A stretch of 64,000 nt of DNA from Saccharina japonica (lineage: Eukaryota > Sar > Phaeophyceae > Laminariales > Laminariaceae). The DNA is taken from contig MEHQ01004504.1 of the NCBI GenBank assembly GCA_008828725.1, positions 1 to 64,000 on the forward strand, in the 5' to 3' direction. The notes beneath the pieces are model-generated. The model was not told the origin of the DNA and ran no database searches. It saw only the letters and a program-made list of their open reading frames with translations. The translations under genes and the position numbers were made by a program. Position 1 is the first letter of the stretch. The number at the start of each line of letters is the position of its first letter. This document shows, one piece after another, positions 11,205 to 21,563 of this stretch.

Positions 11205-12098
11205 TGAGCTGTCTCCAAAAAGATGCGTGACATTTCACATTCGGGGGGGGCTGAAGCAGTGAGAACGTCGGATTCTGTTTTGCTTCCGACATTCTTTACA
11301 CGCCTACTTGGCCGCATTGTTGTAGAGGGTCTTGTAAAGTCAGAGCTGTGCTTTCGTGATGTATTGGCCAATTATTTTGACCACTTGGGTTTCTTGAGCA
11401 GGCGGGAAAATAATAAATGAAGAAGCTTCATGCTTGTAGGCGCAAATCAGGGTGTTTTTTGCCCTTTCTTCATGCTTTTTGGCGTAAATCAGGGTGTTTT
11501 TTTGCCCTTTTGTTGAGCATGCGACACTATTTGGTTGACTCGTGATACTACGGCACCAGCGCGCTTAGTAATGGTCTTGGTTGACGTTTCGATGAGGTTC
11601 AGAAAAAAAAAAGTTAATCGGAAAATTGTTCTACTATATTTATATCTACTTTAGGCCTGCTTTCGAATCGTTTATGGCCTATTTTTGGAGGGAAAAAAAA
11701 TGCCACTATTTCTCCTACACATCGTATGCACGTACGGAACTATTTTGGTTTGAGAAAACAAAAAACATAGATGCCCTAATAATACGATGCGCCATGTGTT
11801 TTTTCGAGCCGGGAAAAAAACTAATTTGGCGTGGTCTTGATGGCAACATGAAAAGAGTGAGGGTTGACTTGTTACATATATTTTTTCGTGCGTCAGTCCA
11901 AAGGCCAAAGTCGCCTAAACTTCCTTGAAGACCGTAAAAATGACGCTTGAAGAACGACAAAAAAAAAGACAAGGCCTCACTTGATTGACATCGCCATGAA
12001 CAACACTATCGCCAATTTTTGTTTCCCAATTCTCAAAAACGATGGCGCAAAGTTTCGGAATCAAAATGTTTCGCCTCTCGCTGGCTGGAACCAGCTTG
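11205..12098. mobile_element. Possible AGCTGG-type element
   Basis: The right end GGCTGGAACCAGCTTG-TA matches the family at 2869. The proposed left end TA-TGAGCTGTCTCC is a weak match. The AT-rich interior has no coding content I can support. Confidence 0.3.
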
Positions 12099-12131
12099 TA
12101 CATACCAGTACCGTACGAGGTGGCCCCTTTT

Positions 12132-12620
12132 TAATCCATTCATAACTGAAACAAATGTCCCACACTAATTCCAAGTAGTTCCTCCCCAAATATGTGGGAC
12201 CAGTTCTTAACCCCTTAAGAACTGGTCCCACGAATTCGGGGAAAAACTACTTGGAATTAGTGTGGGACATTTTTTTCAGTTCTGTATGGGTTAACCCCTT
12301 AAGAACTGGTCCCACGAATTTGGGGAAAAACTACTTGGAATTAGTGTGGGACATTTTTTTCAGTTCTGTATGGGTTGCTTAAGAACTGGTCCCACGAATT
12401 TGGGGACAAACTACTTGGAATTAGTGTGGGACGTTTTTTCAGTTCTGTATGGGTTGCTTAAGAACTGGTCCCACGAATTTGGGGACAAACTACTTGGAAT
12501 TAGTGTGGGACATTTTTTCAGTTCTGTATGGGTTGCTTAAGAACTGGCCCCACGAATTTGGGGACAAACTACTTGGAATTACTGTGGGACATTTTTTTCA
12601 GTTCTGTATGGGTTAAGGGG
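12132..12620. repeat. Tandem array of an 80-85 bp micro-MITE (1 inverted + 5 direct copies)
   Basis: The unit begins AACCCCTTAAGAACTGGTCC, contains ACTACTTGGAATTAGTGTGG and ends CAGTTCTGTATGGGTT. The first copy is inverted, which gives the palindrome CAGTTCTTAACCCCTTAAG at about 12208. Single copies with better terminal symmetry occur at 50941, 54831, 37042 (inverted) and 61108 (inverted). At 50941 the ends ACCCCTTAAGAACTGG and CCAGTTCTGAAGGGGTT are nearly perfect inverted repeats. Confidence 0.85.
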
Positions 12621-12639
12621 TTAGGGAACCCTCGTATTA

Positions 12640-12745
12640 ATATTGGTGCGTTCAGGGTTGGAGGTCCCTTACATACTGACGTCCCTTATCAGAGCTGGCA
12701 CCGGCCTCTTACAATCACTAGTGGGATAAAACGGTGCGCATACAT
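12640..12745. repeat. Dispersed repeat GGTCCCTTA...ACGGTGCGCA
   Basis: The block around GACGTCCCTTATCAGAGCTG and ACGGTGCGCATA recurs at 13555-13660. It appears inverted at about 61255-61345 (GGGGCCGGTGCCAACGCTGA). No coding content. Confidence 0.5.
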
Positions 12746-12747
12746 TT

Positions 12748-13060
12748 CGCCCCGGTGGTCTAACTGGTAGCCACGAAGCCTGTAGGCCCGGATGTCGAGG
12801 GTTCGATTCTCCCCATGGAGGTTTTTATTCTCAAATGACACCGTCTGTCGAGAGCGCATATTGTAGCGTGGGTAAGCAAAATTCGACGAGAGTTGACGAG
12901 GGAAGAAAGTGCTGAAATTTTCTCGCGATAAAAATGCAAGGCAAGAACCGTAGTGGGGGAGGGGGGAGAGGAGCCTACTTTGTGACCCCGGATCTGAGTT
13001 ACGACTAGGGAGGGAGAAAGACGGAAGTGCGAAGATAATAAATGGGATGGACAAAAAAAA
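12748..13060 (+). mobile_element. tRNA-derived SINE, copy 1
   Basis: The head resembles a tRNA gene: GCCCCGGTGGTCTAACTGG (A-box region) and, about 45 bp on, GAGGGTTCGATTCTCC (B box). The body contains GTCGAGAGCGCAT..GCGTGGGTAAGC, CTCGCGATAAAAATGCAAGG and GTGACCCCGGATCTGAG. It ends AATAAATGGGATGG plus an A-rich tail. At least seven more copies in the window share head, body or tail in either orientation. An RNA polymerase III SINE is inferred from the A/B boxes and the A tail. Confidence 0.82.
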
Positions 13061-13137
13061 TATATATATATATACATTTTAAGGTCCCTTGTACTAAAAC
13101 AGTAATGCCAGGTATGATTATTTCCTACTGTAGTATA

Positions 13138-13236
13138 ACGGAGGGCCATAGTAAATAGGACCAAATGATTCTAGTAAAAATAGCGAAATATATAGGTTTT
13201 GGTGTGTACCATAGGTCCTATTTACCATGGTCCGTA
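13138..13236. mobile_element. Stowaway-like MITE, copy 1
   Basis: A palindromic element of about 100 bp whose ends ACGGAGGGCCATAGTAAATA and TTTACCATGGTCCGT are near inverted. The inner AAATATATAGGTTTTGGTG is shared with the copies at 26569, 46266, 58682 and 60221. TA-flanked MITEs of this size are typical of the Tc1/mariner-related Stowaway group. Confidence 0.7.
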
Positions 13237-13319
13237 AAATAGTAATATACGTAGCAAAGTTACGTGCAAACTCACAGTATATTTTTCACAGATAATAAGA
13301 CACAAGCTCCCATGAATTC

Positions 13320-13550
13320 TTCAGCCTCAGAGGCCATTCTCCTTATACACAGGGTGTGATGTACACCCTGAATTATGCAGCCTCAGATTTTGTTCTCCTC
13401 ATACATACACAGGATGTAAATCCTGCATGGGGACATGTTGAACCCGAAAGTACGCGCGATCGAAGTATCAGTCTCACACACAGCTTGCATATATGTGAGT
13501 TTCGGCGAAATCCTCGATATTACAGCTGTTGCTTTTAATTTTTATAAATA
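13320..13550 (+). repeat. Dispersed repeat with GCGCGATCGAAGTAT core, copy 1
   Basis: CAGCCTCAGA..ATCCTGCATGGGGACA, GCGCGATCGAAGTATCAG, then CGAAATCCTCGATATTACAG and a T/A-rich tail. Related copies lie at about 21770-21920, 30430-30597 and 46611-46785. The one-sided AT-rich tail suggests a second SINE-like family, but no clear A/B boxes were found. Confidence 0.5.
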
Positions 13551-14017
13551 TACCGACGTCCCTTATTAGAGTTGGTACCGGCCCCTTATAACCAATAGTG
13601 GGCGAAAACGGTGCGCAGAAATTGGAGGTCCCTTATATACCGTTTTCCCATATCGCGGGTGCCTTAAAAAGGGCTGGAGTGCCTTAAAAGGGGGGCTAAC
13701 TACTGTATAACCACTTTTCCCCTAAATATAAGAACTTTTTACACAGTAACATTCAATAAAAACGGTGCTTATATTTCGGGACATAATGGTATATACATAT
13801 TTGTATTTGTTGTTGAAATTTGTTCTGGCCGAATGTTATGTTTGAGGTTGGTTCAACCCGAGAGTTTTTTTTTTTCATCGTGTTGGGTTCATGCGTTCGT
13901 ACAGCAAAACGTCGTGCGTGCGTTCTGCGTTTGATTCTTTGCAAACACGAAAAACATTACCGGAAGAAATATTCTTGGTAACAGCGCCATTTTTTAGCGA
14001 AATGTAACCGCCAGCTG

Positions 14018-15500
14018 AATGACCCCCCCCCCCCCCCTCCCCTATATATATACCTGGTATATATTTATAGGTTGGGTTGGCGTCGGTTGGCAACGACGCT
14101 GTAAAACACGCCTCGCACTGCGTGAGCTCGACAACCAGGGTACCATATTTTTTTTTTTGGCGGTCACCCATACTGCCGGTCTTGTTAGATCATTTGTGCG
14201 AGGTTGATAACCTCATCTCCGCACAAGGGGAATGATCGTATCACGTACAGTGATGTGAACCGACAACCGAAAGTCGTTTTTTTCGGTCGGTTTATTTCGA
14301 TTTTTCCAAACCAAAAACTGACTTTTATTTTTCGGTTTTTCGGTTGCCGAAAAAAACCGAAACCGAAAAACCGACTCGGTTTTTTTCGGTCGTTTTTTTT
14401 CCTGTCCCGAAAATCAATAGCGCCTACATATCTACATGGAAACCCCGTTATGTATGGACATCTGATACGCACACAGCACCCAGCACAGAGCACACAGCCC
14501 GCAGCAGCAGCAACAGCAGTCGCACAGGGCACGGGGTACAGCGGTACAGGGTACAGCAGTGCGTCGCGAGACTGCGAAGGATAACCATCTCCGGTTCAGG
14601 CGGCAGTGCCGACTCTAACCTTGAGCCGGAGGCAGAGGCGGGTATACTTACAGCCCCCCCTTTAGCAACCTAGCGTTCTTGATGGTGTTACGACGTAGCT
14701 GTACGCTGCAAGATGTATCTACCATCAATCATTACATCATACATGGTATCTAGACTACACATCAGCAGTGCCCTCGTATATTACTCTCCTACTGTTTTTT
14801 ATTGTACGTAGCAACAGCTGTTACATGTACCTGTATGTAGTTTTTGTCGGCTGCAGATTATAAATATGCATGTCGGCCTGTACCGTGTGTGGCGCAGCAG
14901 ACGCAGGTACTGCAGGAGGGCCACTTGACACCACACCACGATCTCATCTCGTCACATTATGCCAACACATGCGCGCCGAACCCTTCGAATGTGGACCGAT
15001 TGGCTAGTTTAGTCGGTAAATCGACCGAAAAACCGACCGAAAATGTTCGGTTTCGGTTTCGTTTTTTTTCGGTTTAAAATAAAAAACCGACCAAAACCGA
15101 CCGACTTTTCGGTGAGAAACCGAAAAACCGACCGAGTCCATTTTCATTTTCGGTTCACATCACTGATCACGTAGTGTGTATATGGTAAGGCATCCACGAG
15201 GCAGATACGTAATGAGACCCATTGCTGTCTCTGGAAGTGACCACACCAGAAATTAAATCAATTCATTGGAGGCTGTCGTCCATATGCAAGTCGGCCTCAC
15301 AGGCGGTTCTTAGCAGGATGCAGCTCACCCTCCATGCGACTCGCCCAATACCTCACGGCGCTTCGCGCTTGGTACAAGCAATGTATGCCTGGTTGGTGAA
15401 AACCCAACGTGCTCCGTCCTGGCATTGTAGGGATGCGAGGGTCTATGGTCATACGACTACGGCCGTGCACGATATGAGTACTCCCGCCCCCACCTCCACC
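14018..15500 (+). mobile_element. Poly-C element, copy 1 (split by a hAT insertion)
   Basis: The left half (14018-14247) has a C run, GGTTGGGTTGGCGTCGGTTG, the words ACGACGCTGTAAAACACGCC and GTGCGAGG..GCACAAGGGGAATG. The right half (15174-15500) has CATATGCAAGTCGGCCTCAC, GCTTCGCGCTTGGTACAAGC, AACCCAACGTGCTCCGTCC, CGACTACGGCCGTGCACG and GAGTACTCCC, passing into a C tract. Full or partial copies lie at 28490, 40775, 43456, 44040, 45172, 47545 and 63430. I see no coding capacity or known superfamily signature. The constant C-run end is unusual. Confidence 0.7.
14248..15165. mobile_element. Non-autonomous hAT-type transposon with 8-bp target duplication
   Basis: The TIRs are CAGTGATGTGAACCG (left) and CGGTTCACATCACTG (right, perfect complement). 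The flanks 14240-14247 and 15166-15173 are both ATCACGTA. The empty site CGTATCACGTAGTGTGTATATGG exists in the poly-C element at about 44150. Subterminal regions are rich in ACCGAAAAACCGACC-type repeats on both sides, as in hAT transposase binding regions. The 918-bp interior has CAG runs but no transposase. Confidence 0.92.
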
Positions 15501-15704
15501 TTGAACCCCAACCCAAGCCCCCCCCCCTACGGCCATGCACTAATATTCAGTACCCCCCCCCCGCTTCCTTCCCCTCTCCCCTCTTATCCTAACTCCCCAA
15601 ACACGTCCCCCAACCCCCACATATCAATCCCCCAACCCACCCCCCCCCCCCCCCCCCCCGCCCCCAATCTCCCCCTTCCCTCCCTCCTCCCTCCCCATGT
15701 TCAG
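15475..15704 (+). promoter_or_regulatory. Extended C-rich pyrimidine tract and 3' splice site of gene 1
   Basis: About 200 bases of C/T-rich sequence, including a C run of about 20, run from the end of the poly-C element to the acceptor CATGTTCAG. The 3' splice site is set by the exact frame join with the 10619 exon. Confidence 0.65.
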
Positions 15705-15850
15705 ATGTGATCAACTGCAACTACTTCGGGCTGGGACAGAACTGCCGTGCATGCGCCGACACCTGCTTGGAGAACGGCGACGGGGTCTGGCTGGATGTGC
15801 ACGGCGATTTCTGCAAACCTTGCTCCGCCATCTCCGCCATCGAGCCATAG
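15705..15850 (+). CDS. Gene 1, terminal Cys-rich exon
   Basis: A terminal exon: 2 nt complete the GAT codon started at 11156, followed by 47 codons and TAG. It begins VINCNYFGLGQNCRACADTC and later has DFCKPCS, for six Cys in all. The order CxxCSD, long linker, WDxxNCN, CRxC, xxxC matches gene 3 (59996-60143: WDPVNCN, CRFCRESC). A decayed relative of this exon starts at 63889. Even Cys spacing suggests disulphide-bonded extracellular modules. I do not recognise the family. Confidence 0.72.
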
Positions 15851-16630
15851 GAAACCCCCCAACACACTGGACATCTGCAATCCCCTTGATAGTCGTTTTT
15901 TCGGGACTCTGGGGGGTTGGGTTATATATAGGGGGGGGGTTAAGCTCGACTGATTATCTTCTGCGGTGGTTTTCAGGTCGAGATGTTTGTGCTGCACAAC
16001 ATGTGTACCAAGTAATGTATGTGTTTTATGTCCCGCTTTGTGGAATATTGCTCCGTTACTGGGGTTGCGGCTTCACGGTTTGCGTGATTACCGTGCCGTT
16101 TTTTGTGGTTTTGTGGTGTTGGTTCACAGTTTTGTCCACCGGTTGTTTGTTTTTTGGTGCTTTTTCACGATTCTATTTTGTCGGTTTTAGGTGTCGTTTT
16201 TGTGTGGTATTTTTTTCAATACCGGTTTTTTCTGTGTGGTTTTCACGATTTTGCGGTGTCTTTCGCGCCATTTTTTAATGTATTTTTTTCGGTTTATTGT
16301 GCATCTGGTACCGGTTATATGGTACGGCTTTCACGGTTCTCAGTGCATTTGATGCCGGTCTTTCGGTACGGTTTTCACCGTCTGCAGTTCATTTGTTTTG
16401 CCAGTTTTCGTATGACGGATTATTTTGCGCTTGGCGAACCCGGGGATGGGCCCGGGACCCCTGACGACCACGACTATAGTTATGGAAACTTTTCCCTCGT
16501 TTGTTTTTTTTGTCTCGAGATAAAACGAGAGGAGATACAGGCGTGTTTCAGTGTGTTAGATGTCACCCGTCTGCCTACTGTAGTATCAGCGCTATGTGTG
16601 CATGTCTACGGGTGGATTGTTTAGGCACCA
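15851..16630. other. 3' flank of gene 1, no further gene
   Basis: T/G-rich sequence follows the stop. It includes repeated words such as GGTTTTCACGATTTTG and CGGTACGGTTTTCACCGT at 16120-16390. Open frames here are low-complexity and unsupported. No polyadenylation signal could be fixed with confidence. Confidence 0.4.
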
Positions 16631-16636
16631 GCATCT

Positions 16637-17350
16637 ATCGCCCCAGTGGTCGTGATACTCGTTAGCCTCGAGTACCTTCTGGCGTTGCTTTTTCCTGGAG
16701 TTCGATTTTCCCCGTGTATGTAGGGAGATAGTTTTTTTAGTTTTCGCGATCAGCTGCCGAGAGCGCCTAGCGTGTGGGTAGAGGCGCATTTCGACGCGGG
16801 TCGGCGAGGGAAAAAGCGCTGAATTCTTCTCGCGATCGAGTGCCGAGAGCACTTTGCGTGGATGGGAGATATAAGGTGACAATCGACTGCCGAGAGCGCG
16901 TAGCGCGGGTAGGCAGTTGTTTCATATGGATCAACTGCCGAGAGCGCCTATAGCGTGGGTAAGCAGTCGCTTTTTTAATGAAGCAGTTGCCGTGAGTGTC
17001 TGGCGTGGGTATGCGCGATTCGACGCGAGTCGACGGGCGAAGAAAGGGGCTGCACCTTTCTCGTGATGAGCTGCCGAGAGCGTCTAGGCGTGGGTAGGCA
17101 GTTTTTTTGTGCAACAATCAACTGCTGAGAGCGCTTGGCGGGGGTAGGCACGTTTCAACGCGAGTCGAAGAGGGAAGACAGGTCTGAACCATTCTCGCGA
17201 TCAACTGCCGAGAGCGCTTATAGCGTGGGCAGGCAGTTTTTTTCTTTATGTGAATCATCTGCCGAGAGCGCCTACGTAGCGTGGGTAGGCGTGATTCGAC
17301 GCGAGTCGACGAAGGAGGAAAAGGCTGAACCCTTATCGCGTTTAATAATA
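16637..17350 (+). repeat. Degenerate SINE with its body amplified in tandem
   Basis: A decayed SINE head (GCCCCAGTGGTCGTGATACT, then GGAGTTCGATTTTCC) is followed by about seven tandem copies of a body block. The core is CAACTGCCGAGAGCGCCTA, then GCGTGGGTAGGCAG. Some copies keep the neighbouring TTCGACGCGAGTCGACG and TTCTCGCGAT. The period varies from about 60 to 110 bp. Elsewhere this block occurs once per SINE. Confidence 0.7.
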
Positions 17351-17869
17351 CAAGGCACGTGCCGCAGTGGAAGGGGGAGGGGGGGGAGGGGGGGCATGGG
17401 ATGGAAACACATATTGAACTTTTTTGGTTCGCTTTTTTTTTGTTTGTGGTACCGACCGGTGTGTATTTCCGTCGTGTTTTCGTTCGTCAGCCTGACGAAA
17501 CCGTCCCGAGACTGTGAACCCTATTTTTCTTTCTGGTAATAATAAGACACGGCGAGCGCTTGTCGGGACGATTTAGTTTTGCTGTTTTTGTTTTCTCTCT
17601 TTTTGGAGAAAGTGTTGTTGTAGTAGTACTAACTGAACTGTAACACTAGCTCCGTTTTTTAATCCCTATACGGGTGTTTTTTTTGTTTTTTTTTAGCCGA
17701 CGAGAACACTGTTAATACACGGATATTAATATGCGTCTTCATTTTCTACTGCTGTTGTTGTTTCTTCGTCATTTTTTGCGATTGACACATTGACACACAC
17801 TCACTGCACATGGTTGGATGTAGTTAACACAATAATAATTAATACCTGGTATATATATTCGTCCTTAAT
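17351..17869. other. No gene seen
   Basis: T-rich intergenic sequence with a G-rich run at 17365-17400. No supported feature. Confidence 0.4.
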
Positions 17870-18070
17870 TATGGTGATGGTGATGATGATGATGATTGAT
17901 GATTGATGATTGATGGTAATGATGGTGGTGGTGATGATGAGGGTGACGGTGGTGGTGGTGGTGGTGATGATGATGATGATCGTGATTATGATGTGATGAT
18001 GATGGTGGTGGTGGTGGTGGTGGTGGTGGTGGTGGTGGTGGTGGTGGTCGTGGTGGTGGCGATGATGCTG
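17870..18070. repeat. GAT/GGT trinucleotide repeat tract
   Basis: Imperfect (GATGAT)n and (GGT)n runs. The complementary strand gives His- and Pro-rich frames, which are repeat artefacts. Confidence 0.9.
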
Positions 18071-18399
18071 GCGATGATGATTTCGACCATAGTTGGGTAA
18101 TATCAACGGCTCGATGTGACACACAATCCCACGGAACGCCTTTTTTTTGGTGCTCAATTCATGCTGACGATGAGGGTGATGTGGTGGTGATGATGGTAAA
18201 ATGCTCATCATACTACGATGTGATGGTAAAACCAAAAACACCGAATTCATTACTAAAACATACCGAACACTAATAACAAAACTCCAAGCACCACACACTA
18301 TAAACGAACTCCGCGTACGAACGACCCCCCCTATGTGCGGGAGGGTCCGGCACAATTTTTTGTGCAGGATGCGGGTCTTATTGGTCGAGGCTGGCATTT

Positions 18400-18548
18400 C
18401 GGCCGCCCGGAGGTTTTTTAGGAAAACGCCTCCAAAACACACGGCGGAGCCGCGTGACTGCCCCTGCCGACCTCGAGCCCCGGAAAGGGCAGGGGTTAGG
18501 GTTAGTTCAGGGGTCGGGTTGGTCTCGGCCGACGTGCAAAGTTGGAAT
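18400..18548 (-). repeat. Dispersed GC-rich repeat, inverted relative of 22122-22285
   Basis: Read on the minus strand it has TTTGCACGTCGGCCGAGACC, CCCTAACCC, GGTCGGCAGGGGCAG and CGCGGCTCCGCCG, matching 22122-22285 on the plus strand at roughly 75% by eye. A shorter copy is at 22676-22765. It may be gene-derived or transposon sequence; no frame is conserved. Confidence 0.5.
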
Positions 18549-18713
18549 TGACCACACACGTCCTGCACAAAGTTATGTGCCGGGTCCTCCTGACCTGCAC
18601 ATAAGGGAGCGCCCGTATGAACACTCTATAATACGAGTATACATACGTAGTTTTGCTCTACGCGTGTCATACTCTGTATACGTATAGTAACTAGTATACT
18701 ATACTTGGCCGTG

Positions 18714-18896
18714 GTGCAGGGTGCAGCTCTGAAAGTAGTCGTCGCCTTGAAAGATCTAGATGATGAAGTGAGAATCGATGATCTATCTGTGTCCAAGCAG
18801 CTCATATTTTATCTCAACAGCAACACAGCAGTACATTATTACGTATATACCGACCGAACCAACGCGGAACCGACGGAACACCAAGAGGAGTTTTGA
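18714..18896 (+). CDS. Weak exon candidate
   Basis: An open frame of about 60 codons follows an acceptor-like GTGGTGCAG and reads GAALKVVVALKDLDDEVRID in its first part, with protein-like composition. It has no ATG at its start. It ends in a stop at 18894, or possibly at a weak GTATAT donor near 18843. It could be an exon or a relic of a captured gene. I do not recognise it. Confidence 0.25.
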   Translation: MQGAALKVVVALKDLDDEVRIDDLSVSKQLIFYLNSNTAVHYYVYTDRTNAEPTEHQEEF

Positions 18897-19126
18897 ATTT
18901 CAAACCACGGCAAATATACAGAAACAAGAGGGAGCAAGCACTGCGCGCTATACGCTGCTAGCTTCAGCGACGGCAGCGCTTGTACATTGTGGAGGAGGAG
19001 TCTTGCTCGTGGCCACGGCGACGCTGCTCCTCGCGCCAGCCCTCTTGCCCAGGTGAGATGTGCAAATACCCCCCGTACCCTCCTCCTGCTGCTGCTGCAA
19101 AAAAAAAACAATTGTGACACAGCAAC

Positions 19127-19373
19127 CGCTGTGTCCGAAAATATAGGTAACTCTTTAATACTTTGTAAATATGTGAACGAATCTTATATACCCGGACATA
19201 TAGGTGCTGTGGTCAGAAACGAGTACAAGAAAAGAACCTTGAAGCAGGCCTGCGATCGTTCATTACCCCTACTAGAGATATCTCTCGACAACAAGGCAGC
19301 CCCAACAGAAGTGTCATGCCCACCCGAACCAGATCAGGCAGAAACGGGCGCAGCTCTCTACCATCCAAAGTGA
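19127..19373 (+). CDS. Candidate terminal exon
   Basis: After a possible acceptor (GTGACACAG, about 19126) an open frame of about 80 codons reaches TGA. Composition is protein-like: NESYIPGHIGAVVRNEYKK, then SLPLLEISLDNKAAP and a Pro/Glu-rich tail. It may belong with 18714-18840, but no clean donor joins them. Function unknown. Confidence 0.3.
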
Positions 19374-19579
19374 TGTCGATGTGTCCAGGACATACCAAGC
19401 TGCTCCCCCTGCTGTCTACGCGTATGGCTATCGTGCTTGCCGCTATGGACGGAAATATAATATCCGTTTGGTCTCCACATCACAATGAAAACGTTTATTA
19501 TTTTCTGGCCCTATGGTACAGTAGTACTCCCAGCTCCCAGTGTGCTCTACCTGGTACCTGGTAACCTACCGGCACAGCT

Positions 19580-19859
19580 AGGGCCGGGCACTGGCACAGC
19601 ATGTACTGGCAGCGGTAATCTACTGCCAGTAGTAATCTATTGGTTAACCCGGCCAGTATAGTTTCGTCTACCTGTACGTACCTGGTGGGTTCTTTCAAGA
19701 AACACCCCAGGGTTCAGTACAGAAACCCACCAAATGAGTTTCGGAAGGAGAGAGGAGAGAGGAGACACAAGACAGTCGTATACTGCTGCAGTCCAGCACA
19801 CTGATTGCTTTTGACGACAGCATAATCGCTACTGACGGGGCCAGCCAGTGTCCAGCCCT
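19580..19859. mobile_element. hAT-like MITE (AGGGCTGGGCACTGGC ends), copy 1
   Basis: The ends AGGGCCGGGCACTGGC and GCCAGTGTCCAGCCCT are inverted. The interior is rich in TACTGGCAGTAGTAATCTAC-like words. Copies lie at 22345-22620 (opposite orientation) and 47051-47352. The TIR style resembles hAT. No clear 8-bp target duplication was readable. Confidence 0.7.
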
Positions 19860-20036
19860 GGGTACAGCAGTAATACCGGTACTGCTGCTGTACTCGTTGC
19901 TACACCTACAGCAGTACAGCCGTAATGTTCCCTCTATAGTGCAGGGTATGTGCCAGCCAGCAATACCGGCACTACAGTTAGCGGCAACCGGCTCTACTCC
20001 GCACACTGCCACTTGTTCCAAGTGCCAAGCGATTTC

Positions 20037-20260
20037 GCATGCACCTGGATTGCTAGCAGGGTAGGTCTTGCCTGTCGTATATGGCATTGCATTGTCTGCT
20101 CTGCTTACTGCACTGAGCGTAGTATCTCTGTGTCGTAGTTTTGTGACCACAGAACTGGTACCGTTTTAGGATGAAGAATCGGCACGGACACTGGGTGTGC
20201 TGGATGTCGACGGGTAGAAAGGAAGGTTTAATGTGAAGAACACACACACAGGCACTTACT
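20037..20260. repeat. Copy of the 26.75-26.97 kb segment
   Basis: TGGATTGCTAGCAGGGTA, TATATGGCATTGCATTGTC and GTGTGCTGGATGTCGACGG recur at about 26760-26970. The last part recurs again at 39181. Non-coding dispersed repeat. Confidence 0.6.
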
Positions 20261-20389
20261 CGTTCGCGGGCAGCCGACACTACTCAACTGACACTATAGA
20301 GGAACCACTACTACGAGAACTGCTGTAATAACTGTACTTGTAGTCTACTCTGGGACAACAGCAACTAACTGCTGTTGCGAGCGACGTCG

Positions 20390-21040
20390 GCATGGCAGTA
20401 TCACCCGGGCTCTGCTGCTACTGAGTTGTTGCTGCTGCCGCTGCTGCTGCTGCCCCCGAGGCTCTAGTCAGGCTCATTCCTCTCGTAGACAAGTTCCAGC
20501 TACGAGTACGTGCTGTACGCCTCTCTATGCGGGTAGCTGCTATATATGGTGCATCACGTGGTCTACTCTTTTAGGCAGTCTGTGGTACCGGGCAAAAGAA
20601 AACCCAAGGGTATGACGTCAGTGTGGCAGTATCACCCGGGCTCTGCTGCTACTGCTGCTGCTGCTGTCCTCGAGGCTCTAGTCAGACTTATGCCTCTCGC
20701 AGACAAGTTCCAGCTACGAGTACGTACGTGTTGTACGCCTCTCTATGCGGGTAGCTGGTATATACCTTTGGTGCATCACGTGGTCTACTCTTTTGGCAGT
20801 CTGTGGTACCGGGTAAAACAATCCCCAAGGGTATTACGTCGGTATGGCAGTATCACCCGGGCCATGCTGCTACTACTGCTGCTGCTGCTGCTGTCCTCCA
20901 GGCTCCAGTCAGGTTCATGCCTCTCGTAGACACGTTCCAGCTACGAGTGTGTACGTGCTGTACGCCTCTCTATGGGGGTATATATGGTGCATCACGTGGT
21001 CTGCTCTTTTAGTTAGTCTGTGGTACCGGGTAAAAATATC
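20390..21040. repeat. Three tandem copies of a ~220-bp unit
   Basis: The units start at 20390, 20621 and 20842. Each has TGGCAGTATCACCCGGGC, a CTG run, GTTCCAGCTACGAGT, GCATCACGTGGTCT and TCTGTGGTACCGGG. The third leads straight into the GGTACC-rich element at 21041. Confidence 0.82.
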
Positions 21041-21563
21041 CCAAGGGTATGTCGGTAGGGTATGTACCGAAGTATACCGGGGGTATTTGCTCAGTAATTA
21101 CGCTACCGAACCTTATGGAGTGCTCGGTACGGACCCTACCGAACTTTACCGGAGCGTTCGGTATGGCCGCAATACCCTACCGAACATTTCGGTAAGGTTC
21201 AGTACGAACTCCATACTGGTACCCGACACACTTGGGTATGTTCGGTACGACCTCAAATACTGGTACCCGACACTTCGGTAAGGGTATTCTACCGAATACC
21301 CGGTATATTTACCCTGGCGAAGTGGTTCGGTTCGGCCGCGATACCCTACCGAATTTTACCGGAGTGTTCGGTACGGCCGCAATACCCTTCCGAACATATC
21401 GGCATGGTTCGGTACGAACTCGATACCGATACCCGACAATTCGGTAGGCTCGGTACGGCCTCAAAACCGGTACCCGACACTTGAGAGTAAGTTCGGTACG
21501 CTCATCCAAAAAAAAAACGGATACCGACCGGTACGAGCATACTCTACCGAACACACTCTTGAA
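21041..21563. mobile_element. GGTACC-rich TIR element, isolated copy 5
   Basis: The left end CCAAGGGTATGTCGGTAGGG and right end CTCTACCGAACACACTCTTG are inverted relatives. The core has GGTACCCGACACTTCGG units. It lies far from the 1-9.7 kb array and without the TCCTGCC partner, so the GGTACC-rich part can exist alone. Confidence 0.72.

Larger units (their letters stand above)
11157..15704 (+). other. Intron of gene 1 (4.5 kb), loaded with mobile elements
   Basis: It runs from donor GTAAGT to acceptor TTCAG. The phase-1 exon end plus AT of the next exon makes a GAT codon, and the second exon then stays open to its stop. From 11420 to 11515 a 50-bp block (CAAATCAGGGTGTTTTTTGC) is tandemly doubled. 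The remaining content is listed separately. Confidence 0.7.

Noticed and set aside
10405..11371. Long minus-strand frames opposite gene 1
   Set aside because: They are antisense shadows of the Pro/Thr-repeat exon and the C-rich tract; splice sites and the phase-exact join support the plus strand.
12132..12620. CRISPR-like direct repeats
   Set aside because: Units are 80-85 bp, contiguous, and occur singly elsewhere with inverted ends, so they are MITEs.
12748..12825. True tRNA gene
   Set aside because: A and B boxes are present, but the sequence does not fold into a clear cloverleaf with a definable anticodon, and the block is followed each time by the same SINE body and A tail.
17801..18568. 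255-codon minus-strand frame with a long His run
   Set aside because: The His/Thr runs come from the GAT/GGT repeat; the remainder has no recognisable domain and overlaps an inverted dispersed repeat.
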